DNA of 64,000 nt from positions 1 through 64,000 of the forward strand of contig NZ_QUBS01000078.1 in the NCBI RefSeq assembly GCF_003390925.1, read 5' to 3'. Under the pieces are notes generated by a model. The model was given only the letters and a program-made list of their open reading frames with translations, was not told where the DNA came from and made no database searches. Origin of the DNA: Trinickia diaoshuihuensis (GTDB lineage: Bacteria; Pseudomonadota; Gammaproteobacteria; Burkholderiales; Burkholderiaceae). Made by a program: the position numbers and the translations under genes. How positions within the stretch are numbered: position 1 is the stretch's first letter; each line of letters starts with the position of its first letter. This document shows, one piece after another, positions 9,321-18,200 of this stretch.

Positions 9321-9947
9321 ATGTTCGATCTTTCGACGTTAAGTACGTTCGTAGCCGTCGTCCTCGGCCTATTTCTCATTCCCGGACCCGCCGTGCTGTT
9401 GGTCTTGAGCCCAACGGTGCAAGGCGGGCGCAAAACCGGCATCTTGACGGGCCTCGGTGTCGCGACCGGTGACTTCGTTCATACGCTGTTTGCCGCGGTC
9501 GGATTGTCCGCGCTGTTGATGACTTCGGCCCTTGCCTTCAACGTTGTCAAAATCGTAGGCGCCGTCTATCTCGTTTACCTCGGCGTACGCGCGTTAATGG
9601 AAAAGCCGAGCGACCCGTCGCTACCGAAAATTGCATCCGTCACGCCGGCGAAGGCGTTTTTTCAAGCGATTCCCGCCGAAGTGCTGAACCCGAAGACGGC
9701 GCTATTCTTCCTCGCCTTCATGCCGCAATTCGTTCACCCCGAACATGGTTCGACGTTCGTCCAGTTCACGACGCTTGGGCTCATCTTCGTCGGACTCAGT
9801 TCGATCTATACGACGCTCATCGTCCTGTCGATTCGGCCGCTGGGGCGCATGGTCAAGCGCTTGTCGTGGATCAGCCGATGGCAAGGCAAGATCATCGGCA
9901 CGATTTTCATTTCGCTCGGGCTGAAGGTCGCGACTCAGCATCGTTGA
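9321..9947 (+). CDS. LysE/RhtB-family amino-acid exporter
   Basis: Inner-membrane exporter of the LysE/RhtB family (208 aa, the usual size), expected to expel an amino acid such as homoserine, threonine or lysine; the substrate cannot be read from sequence. The N-terminus carries the family signature around IPGPAVLLVLSPTVQGGR, followed by about six hydrophobic segments and the mid-protein NPKTALFF motif. A CCGGAG ribosome site lies upstream. It is separated from the adhesin array by about 140 bp and may share a transcript with the reductase 33 bp downstream. Confidence 0.9.
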   Translation: MFDLSTLSTFVAVVLGLFLIPGPAVLLVLSPTVQGGRKTGILTGLGVATGDFVHTLFAAVGLSALLMTSALAFNVVKIVGAVYLVYLGVRALMEKPSDPSLPKIASVTPAKAFFQAIPAEVLNPKTALFFLAFMPQFVHPEHGSTFVQFTTLGLIFVGLSSIYTTLIVLSIRPLGRMVKRLSWISRWQGKIIGTIFISLGLKVATQHR

Positions 9948-9980
9948 GCCGGGCTCGGCTTTTTTTAGGAGCGTTCAGCG

Positions 9981-10871
9981 ATGTCGGAGAACCCTACAGT
10001 TGCCCTCATTGGCCCGGGTGCCATCGGCACCACTGTGGCGGCGGCGCTCCACGAGGCCGGACGCACGCCGGAAATCTTCGGCCGCTCGCCGCAAGACCGC
10101 TTGGAGCTTCGCTTCGAAGGCGGTGAAGTCGTGGTGCCGGGACCTGTCAGAACCGATCCGTCGAAGGTCGATAAAAAGTTCGATTTGGTGTTCGTTGCGG
10201 TGAAGTCGACGCAAGTGGATGCCGCGGCAACTTGGCTTTCAGCGTTATGCGGCGAGCGGACCGTGGTTTGCGCGTTGCAAAACGGCGTCGAGCAGAAAGC
10301 AATGCTGGCGCCCTATGTATCCGGTAGCACGGTCCTGCCCTCGGTAGTATGGTTTCCGGCCCAACGCGAATCCGACGGTTCGGTGTGGTTGCGGGGCAAA
10401 GCGCGGCTTACGTTGCCGGATACGCCTGAGACCGAGTCGGTGCTGTCGGCTTTGCGCGGCACACGATGTTCGGTCGACGTTGCGGCGGATTTCACGACCG
10501 TCGCTTGGCGCAAGCTCTTGCAGAATGCGGTCGCGGGTTTGATGGTGCTCGCCGGCCGCCGCGCCGGCATGTATGCTCGGCCGGACATTGCCGAGCTGGC
10601 TTTCGCCTATCTGAAGGAATGTCTGGCGGTTGCCCGGGCCGAGGGGGCATCGCTGGGCGACGAGGTGCCGCAAGAGATTCTCGACGCGTTCCGCGGTTAT
10701 CCGCCGGATATGGGCACTTCGATCCTTGCCGACCGGCAGGCGGGCCGCCCGCTCGAGTGGGATATCCGGAACGGGGTCGTGCAGCGATTGGGGCGATCTC
10801 ACGGGATCGCTACGCCGATCAGCGATCTGGTCGCGCCGCTTCTGGCGGCGGCGAGTGACGGGCCGGGATAA
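9981..10871 (+). CDS. 2-dehydropantoate 2-reductase-like oxidoreductase (PanE/ApbA family)
   Basis: 296-aa NADP-dependent reductase of the ApbA/PanE family. The N-terminal Rossmann fold starts with ALIGPGAIGTTVAAAL (GxGxxG type) and the C-terminal helical domain includes the conserved WRKLLQNAV segment. The reference member makes pantoate for coenzyme A, but many Burkholderia paralogues have other or unknown substrates, so I leave the symbol blank. An AGGAG ribosome site precedes the ATG. It converges with the LysR gene, with 22 bp between the stops. Confidence 0.85.
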   Translation: MSENPTVALIGPGAIGTTVAAALHEAGRTPEIFGRSPQDRLELRFEGGEVVVPGPVRTDPSKVDKKFDLVFVAVKSTQVDAAATWLSALCGERTVVCALQNGVEQKAMLAPYVSGSTVLPSVVWFPAQRESDGSVWLRGKARLTLPDTPETESVLSALRGTRCSVDVAADFTTVAWRKLLQNAVAGLMVLAGRRAGMYARPDIAELAFAYLKECLAVARAEGASLGDEVPQEILDAFRGYPPDMGTSILADRQAGRPLEWDIRNGVVQRLGRSHGIATPISDLVAPLLAAASDGPG

Positions 10872-10893
10872 CGCGCCAATCGACGCGCCGTCG

Positions 10894-11814
10894 TTATGCC
10901 GCGGACGGCGCGGCTCTCGATAGCACTATCGGCTCAGCCGACAAGGCGGACGACGCTTTCGCGATGACATCCGCCAAGAAATCGCTCACCGCTCTCACGC
11001 GCGCAGAAGTACTGATATCGGAATGCACGACGAGCCACACGTCGTTCGAGAACATTTCGGATGGCGGCACCACCCGCACCAGATCGTCGTCTGTCGCGAG
11101 AAAATCAGGGATGATGGCCAGCCCGATTCCGGCACGGACAGCCGCGATCTGCGTCGGCAGACTCGACGTCACGAGCGCGATATCGCTGTCGGATATTCGG
11201 TCGGACGCCCAGACGGCCGCCGGCAGATGGGCATGGGCGCGGTCCCACGCAATGAAGGATCGCCCCTTCAGTGGGTCGTCGCCGATCGCGGGATTCGCTT
11301 GTAAATAGTCGCGCCGGCCGTACACCGAATACGTCATCCGTCCCAGCCGCCTGATCTTGAGGTTGCCGCGCTCCGGTCGAACTACCCGGAGCGCTATATC
11401 GGCTTCCTGACTTTCGAGCTCCGCGGTGATTGTGCTCGTAATGATTTCCAGTCGGATCAACGGATACTGCTCACGAAATCGCGGGAGGGCCGGAATGACG
11501 AGGTCGGTTGCAATGTTCTCCGACGTCGCCAGCCGCACGGTACCCGATGGTTGCTCGACGAGCCCGTAAGCGCTTCGCTCGACTGCAAACACCCCGGCCT
11601 CGACCATCTCGGCGCCCTTTAGCACGCGCTCCCCTTCGAGCGTAAGCGTGTACCCGGTCGGGCTGCGTGAGAAAAGCGTGGCGCGAAGGTTGGCCTCCAA
11701 TTCGATGATTCGACGGCTGACCGTCGAAACGCTGACGCCGAGATCGCTAGCCGCGCCGCTTAGGCTGCCCGTTCTCGCCACGCACAGAAAATATCGAAGA
11801 TCGTTCCAGTCCAT
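10894..11814 (-). CDS. LysR-family transcriptional regulator
   Basis: 306-aa regulator with an N-terminal winged helix-turn-helix (MDWNDLRYF..., then the HTH region VARTGSLSGAASDLGVSVSTVSRRI) and a C-terminal effector-binding domain of the periplasmic-binding fold. I chose the ATG at 11814; the longer reading starts with TTG and adds five residues. Its target is unknown: the closest genes are the convergent reductase and the YciI gene on the same strand. Confidence 0.9.
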   Translation of the reverse strand: MDWNDLRYFLCVARTGSLSGAASDLGVSVSTVSRRIIELEANLRATLFSRSPTGYTLTLEGERVLKGAEMVEAGVFAVERSAYGLVEQPSGTVRLATSENIATDLVIPALPRFREQYPLIRLEIITSTITAELESQEADIALRVVRPERGNLKIRRLGRMTYSVYGRRDYLQANPAIGDDPLKGRSFIAWDRAHAHLPAAVWASDRISDSDIALVTSSLPTQIAAVRAGIGLAIIPDFLATDDDLVRVVPPSEMFSNDVWLVVHSDISTSARVRAVSDFLADVIAKASSALSAEPIVLSRAAPSAA

Positions 11815-11918
11815 CACTGGGTCTAGCAAACGTGCATACGGGCAAAGCCGGCCGGTTACAATGCTTGAACCGGATTCCGGTGCGCGTATAAGTTCTCAGG
11901 AAAGAATTGCAGGCGCGC

Positions 11919-12242
11919 TCAAGTTGCCGTCGCAGGCCCAGGCTTTCCAAGCGGCAGTATTGCGTCCTTACCCACCACCGTTGCCCATTCCCGAACGTGC
12001 CAGCGGGTAACCAGCCCATTGACGACATACGGGTCCTCCCTCGCATACTTCTCGACCTGTTCAACGCTTTCCACGCTGAACAGCAGAACACCTGTATCGA
12101 GCGGATCGGTCAACGCCCCCGCGAGCACGAGTTCCCCTCGCTCGCAGGCTTGCCAGGCCATACGCAGGTGTGCATCGCGATACTGCGGGCGGCGTGACTC
12201 ATAATCCGGCACGAATTCGAAAAAAAGCAGGAAGTGACGCAT
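11919..12242 (-). CDS. YciI-family protein
   Basis: 107-aa protein of the YCII family, a small ferredoxin-like alpha/beta fold of poorly defined function. The sequence has the family's MRHFLLFFEF start, a conserved H in the RDAHL region, the D-P-x-D-T-G turn and an EDPYVVNGLV segment. A strong AGGAGG ribosome site sits 5 bp before the ATG. The 31 bp that span this ribosome site and the first codons are repeated exactly at 20992-21022. Confidence 0.85.
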   Translation of the reverse strand: MRHFLLFFEFVPDYESRRPQYRDAHLRMAWQACERGELVLAGALTDPLDTGVLLFSVESVEQVEKYAREDPYVVNGLVTRWHVREWATVVGKDAILPLGKPGPATAT

Positions 12243-12257
12243 ACGTTCCTCCTATCG
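12227..12257. repeat. 31-bp direct repeat, copy 1 (start of the YciI gene)
   Basis: Identical to 20992-21022 in the same orientation. This copy is part of an intact gene: it covers the ribosome-binding site, start codon and first codons of the YciI gene. The second copy is an orphan fragment. The two bracket an 8.7-kb segment that contains the toxin-antitoxin and effector-like genes. Confidence 0.75.
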
Positions 12258-12293
12258 AATCGTCCCGCCCGAAGACGGAACGAGGGTGAGCTT

Positions 12294-13355
12294 TCATGAC
12301 GCGCTCAACATCTTTCCGGCCCAAAGATCGACAGGCCCGAGACGATCCGCTCCCTGCGTCGCCAGCATCCAGCCCGGGTATTCCGGCGGAAGCTGGCTGA
12401 CTTCGTCGAGCTTACTGATCTCATCGTCGGACAGCTCGATATCCACCGCGGCGATGTTGTCCTCGAGTTGGCTCAAGCGTTTCGCTCCTACGAGAACGGA
12501 TGTCACGACCGGCTTTGACAGCAGCCACGCCAGCGCGATCCGAGCCGGAGAGCAGCCGTGCGCCTCGGCGATGGGGCGCATCACGTCGATAACGTCCCAC
12601 GCCCGCTCCTTATCCACGATCGGAAAGTCGAATCCCGAGCGGCGCGAGCCGTCCGCCGATTGGTTCTCCCGGCTGAACTTGCCCGACAGCAAACCGCCCG
12701 CAAGCGGGCTCCAGACGAGTAGGCCCAGTTTCTCGGCTTCCAGCAGCGGCACCAGCTCGCGCTCCAGATCGCGGCCCGCGATGGAATAGTATGCCTGAAG
12801 CGTATTGAACTTCGCCAGATTGAGCCGCGCCGAGACGCCGAGCGCCGTCGCGATTCGCCACGCCTGCCAGTTCGACACCCCGACATAGCGAACCTTGCCC
12901 TGACGGACGAGATCGTCGAGCGCGCGCAGCGTCTCTTCGACCGGCGTGACCGTATCCGTTGCGTGGATCTGGTACAGATCGATGTGATCGGTTTGCAGCC
13001 GCTTCAGACTGGCCTCGACGGCATCCATGATGTGACCGCGAGATGCACCAACGTCGTTGCGACCGGGCCCCATGCGGCTATATACCTTGGTGGCGAGCAC
13101 GACGTCCTTGCGGGCAATGCCTAGGTTCTTGAACGCCTGGCCCAGCGTCGCCTCGCTTTCGCCGCCGGAATAGACGTCGGCCGTGTCGAAGAAATTGATT
13201 CCCGCATCGATGCTTGCTTTCACGAGTTGGTCGGCGCCGGCCTGATCCACGTCGCCGATATGCTCATAGATGCCCTTGCCGCCGCCGAATGTCATCGTGC
13301 CCAGACACAACTGCGAGACCAGCAGACCGGTGTTTCCGAGTGTCTTGTATTTCAT
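12294..13355 (-). CDS. Aldo/keto reductase
   Basis: 353-aa NAD(P)H-dependent reductase with the AKR (beta/alpha)8 barrel. Visible are the N-terminal GNTGLLVSQLCLGTMTFGGG, the catalytic Asp and Tyr in FFDTADVYSGGESE, the conserved Lys in VLATKV, and the catalytic His in LYQIHATD. The physiological substrate is unknown. A GGAG ribosome site precedes the ATG. It lies upstream of, and on the same strand as, the YciI gene with a 51-bp gap. Confidence 0.9.
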   Translation of the reverse strand: MKYKTLGNTGLLVSQLCLGTMTFGGGKGIYEHIGDVDQAGADQLVKASIDAGINFFDTADVYSGGESEATLGQAFKNLGIARKDVVLATKVYSRMGPGRNDVGASRGHIMDAVEASLKRLQTDHIDLYQIHATDTVTPVEETLRALDDLVRQGKVRYVGVSNWQAWRIATALGVSARLNLAKFNTLQAYYSIAGRDLERELVPLLEAEKLGLLVWSPLAGGLLSGKFSRENQSADGSRRSGFDFPIVDKERAWDVIDVMRPIAEAHGCSPARIALAWLLSKPVVTSVLVGAKRLSQLEDNIAAVDIELSDDEISKLDEVSQLPPEYPGWMLATQGADRLGPVDLWAGKMLSAS

Positions 13356-13784
13356 TATGGACTCCTAAACAGATGAGAAAGATTTCACGCATGGGTGGTC
13401 GTTCGCTTTGCTCCGTCAACGTGCGTCACGGCAAAGGGACGGCCTTTTCCTTGGTGCGCCAGGAGGTTTCGGTTTGTGACGATATTGTCGGTACTTACCG
13501 AGCACAGTTAAATACCGAAAAGCGGCGACCCCTTTTCCATATATGGAAAACCTTGTGAGTTCTGTCGCTAGGTTTGGTTCGGGTCTCTGGAACGCTTACC
13601 GGATCAGTATTCCGAGGCCGCGTCGGAGGTAGCGCTCGCCGGTCGGCGGCGTAGCGGGAGTCTCGGGGGACTCCGTCATCCCGTAATCCGCATCTAAAGG
13701 AAACCCGCATGAGGCCTTGCGCCGCGCGCTGGGTTGAATCATTCGAGTAAAGTGCCGGCGGTCGGCTCCCGTAGCGAGACGATC
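13356..13784. other. Intergenic region without a supported gene
   Basis: No convincing coding frame. The longest frame, on the minus strand, has basic, low-complexity composition and no ribosome site. The one clear structure is a perfect 18-bp palindrome at 13533-13550, annotated separately. The promoter of the aldo/keto reductase should lie at the left end. Confidence 0.5.
13533..13550. promoter_or_regulatory. Perfect 18-bp palindrome
   Basis: TTTTCCATATATGGAAAA is fully self-complementary. It lies 180 bp upstream of the aldo/keto reductase start in a gene-free stretch. It has the symmetry of a dimeric regulator site, but no regulator can be assigned. Confidence 0.35.
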
Positions 13785-13871
13785 GGGTGCTTCGATACGG
13801 ATGATGTGGTTTGGAAGGCGCTGGTGTTCTTTGACCGGGGGTAACGTGGACGGCCGCTCCCGTCGCTAGGT
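13785..13871 (+). pseudogene. Fossil of a DUF1493-like gene (5' end only)
   Basis: About 87 bp align without gaps to the start of the DUF1493-like gene at 20358 and the bases just before it, including the blocks GATGATGT, GTTTGGAA and TGGACGGCCGCTCC. Here the start codon is ACG rather than ATG, an in-frame TAA follows about 15 codons later, and similarity stops after the CCGCTCC block. It is a decayed copy, showing that the DUF1493 and toxin-antitoxin module was once duplicated in this region. Confidence 0.65.
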
Positions 13872-14104
13872 ACGCTGCCCAGCAACGCCTAGGCCAGGGG
13901 AAGTGGCGCCGTTGCATGCCTTAAGGCCTCGAAGCCGTTTGCCAGCGCCTAATGGAACCGGCCCCCAAAGCCCCGGAAATACGCACACCGACGCCCGCCC
14001 CCCTGTCAACGCACCAAGCCATGCGGTACTTGGCGGAAATGGCGCCCGGATTCTCATGGATCAGAGACCATATTACATTGAGCACATATTGATTTTGGTA
14101 CATA

Positions 14105-14506
14105 ATGACTAACAACAACTGGATGGTGCTGTTTCATGACGCATTCGACGCGGAATTCCGAGCATTCCCAGAGGGTTTGCAGGACGAGCTGTTAGCCCAC
14201 GCGAGGCTGCTCAGTGAGTTCGGCCCAAATCTGGGGCGGCCGACCGTTGACAGTCTCAAAGGCTCTCAACACGCGAACATGAAGGAGCTGCGCTTCGGTT
14301 GGGGCAACGGTGTCTGGCGCGTTGCGTTCGCTTTTGACCCTAAACGGCAGGCGATCTTATTGGTGGGAGGAGACAAGGGCAGCGCTGACCAAAGGCGGTT
14401 CTACAAGCGGCTGATCGCCGAGGCAGACCACCGGTTAAGTGAGCATCTATCTTCGCTCGGGGCAACGAAAGCAACGGAGAACAAGCATGGCAAAAAGACT
14501 CGATGA
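14105..14506 (+). CDS. RelE/HigB-like toxin of a type II toxin-antitoxin pair
   Basis: 133-aa protein resembling the phage-Gp49/HigB branch of the RelE superfamily, whose members cleave mRNA at the ribosome. The core shows the usual order: an N-terminal helix region with LLAHARLLSEFGPNLGRP, then a Lys/Arg-rich beta-sheet (MKELRFGWGNGVWRVAFAF) and a C-terminal FYKRLIAEAD helix. The order toxin then antitoxin is typical of HigBA-type pairs. A TACATAAT box overlaps the start, so the mRNA may have a very short leader. Confidence 0.8.
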   Translation: MTNNNWMVLFHDAFDAEFRAFPEGLQDELLAHARLLSEFGPNLGRPTVDSLKGSQHANMKELRFGWGNGVWRVAFAFDPKRQAILLVGGDKGSADQRRFYKRLIAEADHRLSEHLSSLGATKATENKHGKKTR

Positions 14507-14852
14507 TGTGATGGCAGCATTGCCCGCAGCACGTCGCGCGAAAATCGACCGGCGTGCGCAAGAACTCGCCTCCCTAAAAGAGTTGCGACAGGCGGTCGAG
14601 AAGACCCAGGTGGAGTTGGCCGAGACTCTAGGAGTTGGGCAGGACACCATTTCGCGCCTTGAACAACGCAGCGACATGCTGCTTTCGACGTTACGACGCT
14701 ACATCGAAGGCATGGGTGGAAAATTGGAACTGGTGGCGCAGTTTCCGAATCGTCCGCCGGTAGTCATCGACCATCTAACGGAAGAAAAAGCGCCAGCCCG
14801 TTCCGTGACTCGGGCGCGGGGTTCAGCTCGGTCAACCAAGACAGCAGCGTAA
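14487..14852 (+). CDS. HigA-like XRE-family antitoxin
   Basis: 121-aa DNA-binding antitoxin with a Cro/CI-type helix-turn-helix (QVELAETLGVGQDTISRLEQRSD, about residues 40-62). The start codon at 14487 lies inside the toxin gene (20-bp overlap) and follows GGAGAACAAGC, so translation is probably coupled. A truncated relative of this gene is found at 20786. It should neutralise the toxin at 14105 and repress the operon. Confidence 0.85.
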   Translation: MAKRLDDVMAALPAARRAKIDRRAQELASLKELRQAVEKTQVELAETLGVGQDTISRLEQRSDMLLSTLRRYIEGMGGKLELVAQFPNRPPVVIDHLTEEKAPARSVTRARGSARSTKTAA

Positions 14853-14862
14853 GCGCGGCATC

Positions 14863-15226
14863 GTGGCCACGATGGAGCAGCGCGGTTCGAAGAGCTATCG
14901 CTTCGATCTTCCGCTCACTGGGGACGGCTCGGCCGCCGTGCAATTGTTGCAGGCCCTGGTGCCGCTGTCCCGTGCGTACCACGTCACGCTGCACCCGATC
15001 CTGTATGTACCCTTCAGCTGGGGCGATGCGACAGACAATGGCCGGTATCCCAACTCGGACACCGGGCTCGAAGCCCAGGGCTATGACCGCGTGGCACCGA
15101 TCGTTCTACGGTTCGCTGCCGACATCGGCGAGTCCCTACCGGGTGAGTGTCGCGAGTGGAACGATGGACGTCTTTGCAGAGATGGCTAACTTCGGCCTGA
15201 TGGCTGAAGGACTCGCCCCCACCTGA
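14863..15226 (+). pseudogene. Unrecognised small gene with a one-base frameshift
   Basis: Starts at a GTG 10 bp after the antitoxin stop. The first frame encodes about 93 plausible residues (..RFDLPLTGDGSAAVQLL.., ..APIVLRFAADIGESLP) and then runs into a poor tail. Removing one G from the GGG at 15141-15143 continues it into another frame reading VSVASGTMDVFAEMANFGLM and a stop at 15224-15226, giving about 120 residues in all. I do not recognise the family. Either the gene is broken or the base is a sequencing error. Its position makes it a possible third gene of the toxin-antitoxin operon. Confidence 0.5.
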
Positions 15227-15228
15227 TG

Positions 15229-18200
15229 TCATGGAGGGGGAAACTGCGCGGCGGTGCGCTGCCCGTCGACATTGGCATTGCGCTGCCATCGAAGCAGACT
15301 GCGCCAGCCGAGCGCGGTCGAATCGCGAGTGCGTTCGCGCACGATCAGCATCAGTGGCCGCCAGGTCGCGCGCATCAGCAGGATGTCGTCGATCGACCGC
15401 TGCGCGCGACGCACCCCTTCCCGATCGCCTCGTTGCGCGGCCAGCTCGGCGACCGCGCGATAGCCGTCGATCCACGCGCCCGCCTCGCCCCGCATCGAGT
15501 AGTTGACGTTGTAGTGGCAATACTTGCTCGTCTCGCCGAGCTTCGCTATGTCCTTCTCGAACTGGTCGAGCAGCACGGCCGCGCGGAGCCGGTTCTCCGG
15601 CGTATCTTTCTCGCCGGTCGCGTCGGGTTCGAGCGTTTCGATGCAACGCATCAGCCAGTTCTCGCGATTGCCGGCGATTTCCGCTGCCATATCGCGAGGG
15701 GTTGAATAATGGCGATCGAGATCGGCGTCCTGCTTGTCGCCGACCAGGAACGGCGAGATCTCGTGCTGTTCCTTGACCCACGCAAGGTCGCGCGATATGC
15801 CCAACTGCATCGGCACCGACTCGCGCTGCACCTCACCGTGTTCGCCGCCCTGCCCGATCGGCACGGACTGGTTCGACAGCGGCGCGAAGTTCAGGTTGAC
15901 GGTGGCGCCCGCGCGCTGCTGCGCGGTATCGCTCTTCGCGCCCACGATGCGGACTTGACCGCCCGTTTCGAAGCGTTTGTCGCGCGTGCGCTCCGCCTCG
16001 ACGAAGGCCGATGCCTCGATTCCCAGCGTCTGTCCCACGCCGTGCGGGTCCTTGAAGCTCGCCGACGGCAGCCGCGCGGACACGCGGGCCGTCACGGTCT
16101 TCGTGTCGGTAAAGCCCTCGAGCTGCGTCACGACGACCTCGGGATTGCGCGCGAAGATCGCTTCGAGCGGGTCTTTGTACGCGCGGCCGCGATCGGGCTG
16201 GATGATGTCCCAGCGCACCATGCTGTCGAGCGCGTTCATCATGTTGGCGCGCATCTCGTCGTCCTTGTGACGTCTTCTGAAAAAGCGCATCACCGTCGAG
16301 TCTGTGCGCGTCTGCTGGCTCGCCGCTCGCGCCGTGAAGGTGCCTTGCAAGGAAACGCCTGGTACGATCTGCGGTCCTGCCGCGACGCCGACGGTCGCTT
16401 CCTTCGCGCGCGTGTGCGCCGAGCCGAATGACAGTTCCATGCCGATAATCGGCATGAAGAGCTGCACGAACGCTTCATCCGTCATCGATTTCTCGGCCGT
16501 GAAGATCGGCGACGCAACTGGCGATGCCGCTCCATACGGCAGCGAAGGCAGATTCACGCCGACGCTCCCGCCCCCGCCCAGGCGCAACCGGTCGCGCAGG
16601 CGGCTATTGAGGATGAACGGCTGGAAGAACGTGACGATGTCGGTCTTGCTGCCAAGGTATTCGGCCTTCAGCAACTGCATCGCGGCAGCGAGGCCGACGT
16701 CGGTTGCGTCGCCATTGCCGACGTCGGCTCGGCGCAGATCGGCGGGCAACCCCTGATTGAGATGCGCCTCGATCCGGTCGATAGCTTCGTACGCGGTGAT
16801 GCCGCTGCCGCATGCATCCTTGAAGAACGTCGGCAACTCGACCGGTGCGGCCTTGCGTAACACATTGGGTCCGCGCGCGCGGTCGCTGCGCGCTTTCAGC
16901 GCGTCTTCGCCGATACGGCGGCTGACGCTCTTCGCATCCTTCGCATCGAGCCGGATCTGCGACAGATGCCGGCCGCGGTTGCGCAACCGCTTCAGGTGGT
17001 CGACCGTGGCCTGTGCAGCCTGCGTTGCCTGCCTGAATTCCGGTGTGCCGCCGAACGCGTGGCATGCGGCAATCGTCCGTTCCAGTTCGGACATGCGGTG
17101 TTGCACGTGAGCATCCACCTTGATGCGCGGCGACTGCATGCCCATGCTTTCGCCCACGTCGTATGCCCGGTTGATCGTGCGCTTGCCGAACGGCGTCTTG
17201 TTCAGATTCGGCAGCGCGCGGCGCCACAGGGCCGGCTGCGAGGCCACGTCCCGATCTGCCGGATTCGCCTCGTCATCGACCTCCGGTACATCGGTCGCGT
17301 CGGCTTTCGCGGAGGACGCCGAGGCACGGATAACCCACTCCGTAATCGCTTTCTTCAACCGCAGGTTGTGCTGCGCATACGGGGAGCCCGGCGCGTTGCT
17401 GAAGTAGCCGTTGCGAACCGCGTTGTAGGCCGCGTGATCTACGTCGTCGAATTCGAGTTCCGTCGACGTCAGCCGCGCGTGCGCGACGCGCTTCGCCTGC
17501 TGCAGCCAGTTCGCCACGCCATTGTCGTTCGACCGTTCGCCCTGCTGCGCGTCGTCCGCATTCCAGAACACGCGCAGCGCCTGCGACCGCGCAGGGTCCG
17601 CGGGCTCGGCGCCGGCGCTCGACAGCGCGTGCAGCATGTCGGTGCCGCGCGGCAGCGTCGCCATCTTGCGGCACAGCGCGACGATGCGTGCGTTCTCGTC
17701 CGTGGACGGCGCATCGTTCGCCATGCGCACCCAGTGCGTCACCGGATGTCGGGCGAGTGTATCGAGCATGCGGGCGGCCTCGGCCGCGTCGGCGCCGACA
17801 TCGGCCATCGAACGGGTGACGATTTCCAGCACGAGTTGCGGCGGCACGGGAAGCGGCGGCTGCGGCGCGGTCAGGCGCAGTGCAAACTGTCTGAGCCCCG
17901 CCTGTAGTTCCGGCGGTGCTTGTGGACCGAATGCGTGCGCGGCCTCGGTCAACTGATCGACCATCTTTTGCCGCACGGCGTCGATCGCATCCTTCTCGCG
18001 CTGCTTGCCGCTCTTGACTTCACCCTCGGGCGAGATCGTCGTTTCAGCCTGGTCGATCCGGTCCGCATCGGCCTTGCGCTCCGCCAGTGCGATCGATGCT
18101 TTCAGCAGCGACGGCACCGCGCGGTCCGCGACGTGCCATTGCCGGTCGGCCTGCGCACGCTCGTTCATCAACGCGGCGATGCTGTCGTTCAACTCCGCGA

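Noticed and set aside
13495-13917. 140-codon minus-strand frame
   Set aside because: It spans the palindrome and the DUF1493 fossil, has low-complexity basic composition and no ribosome site.
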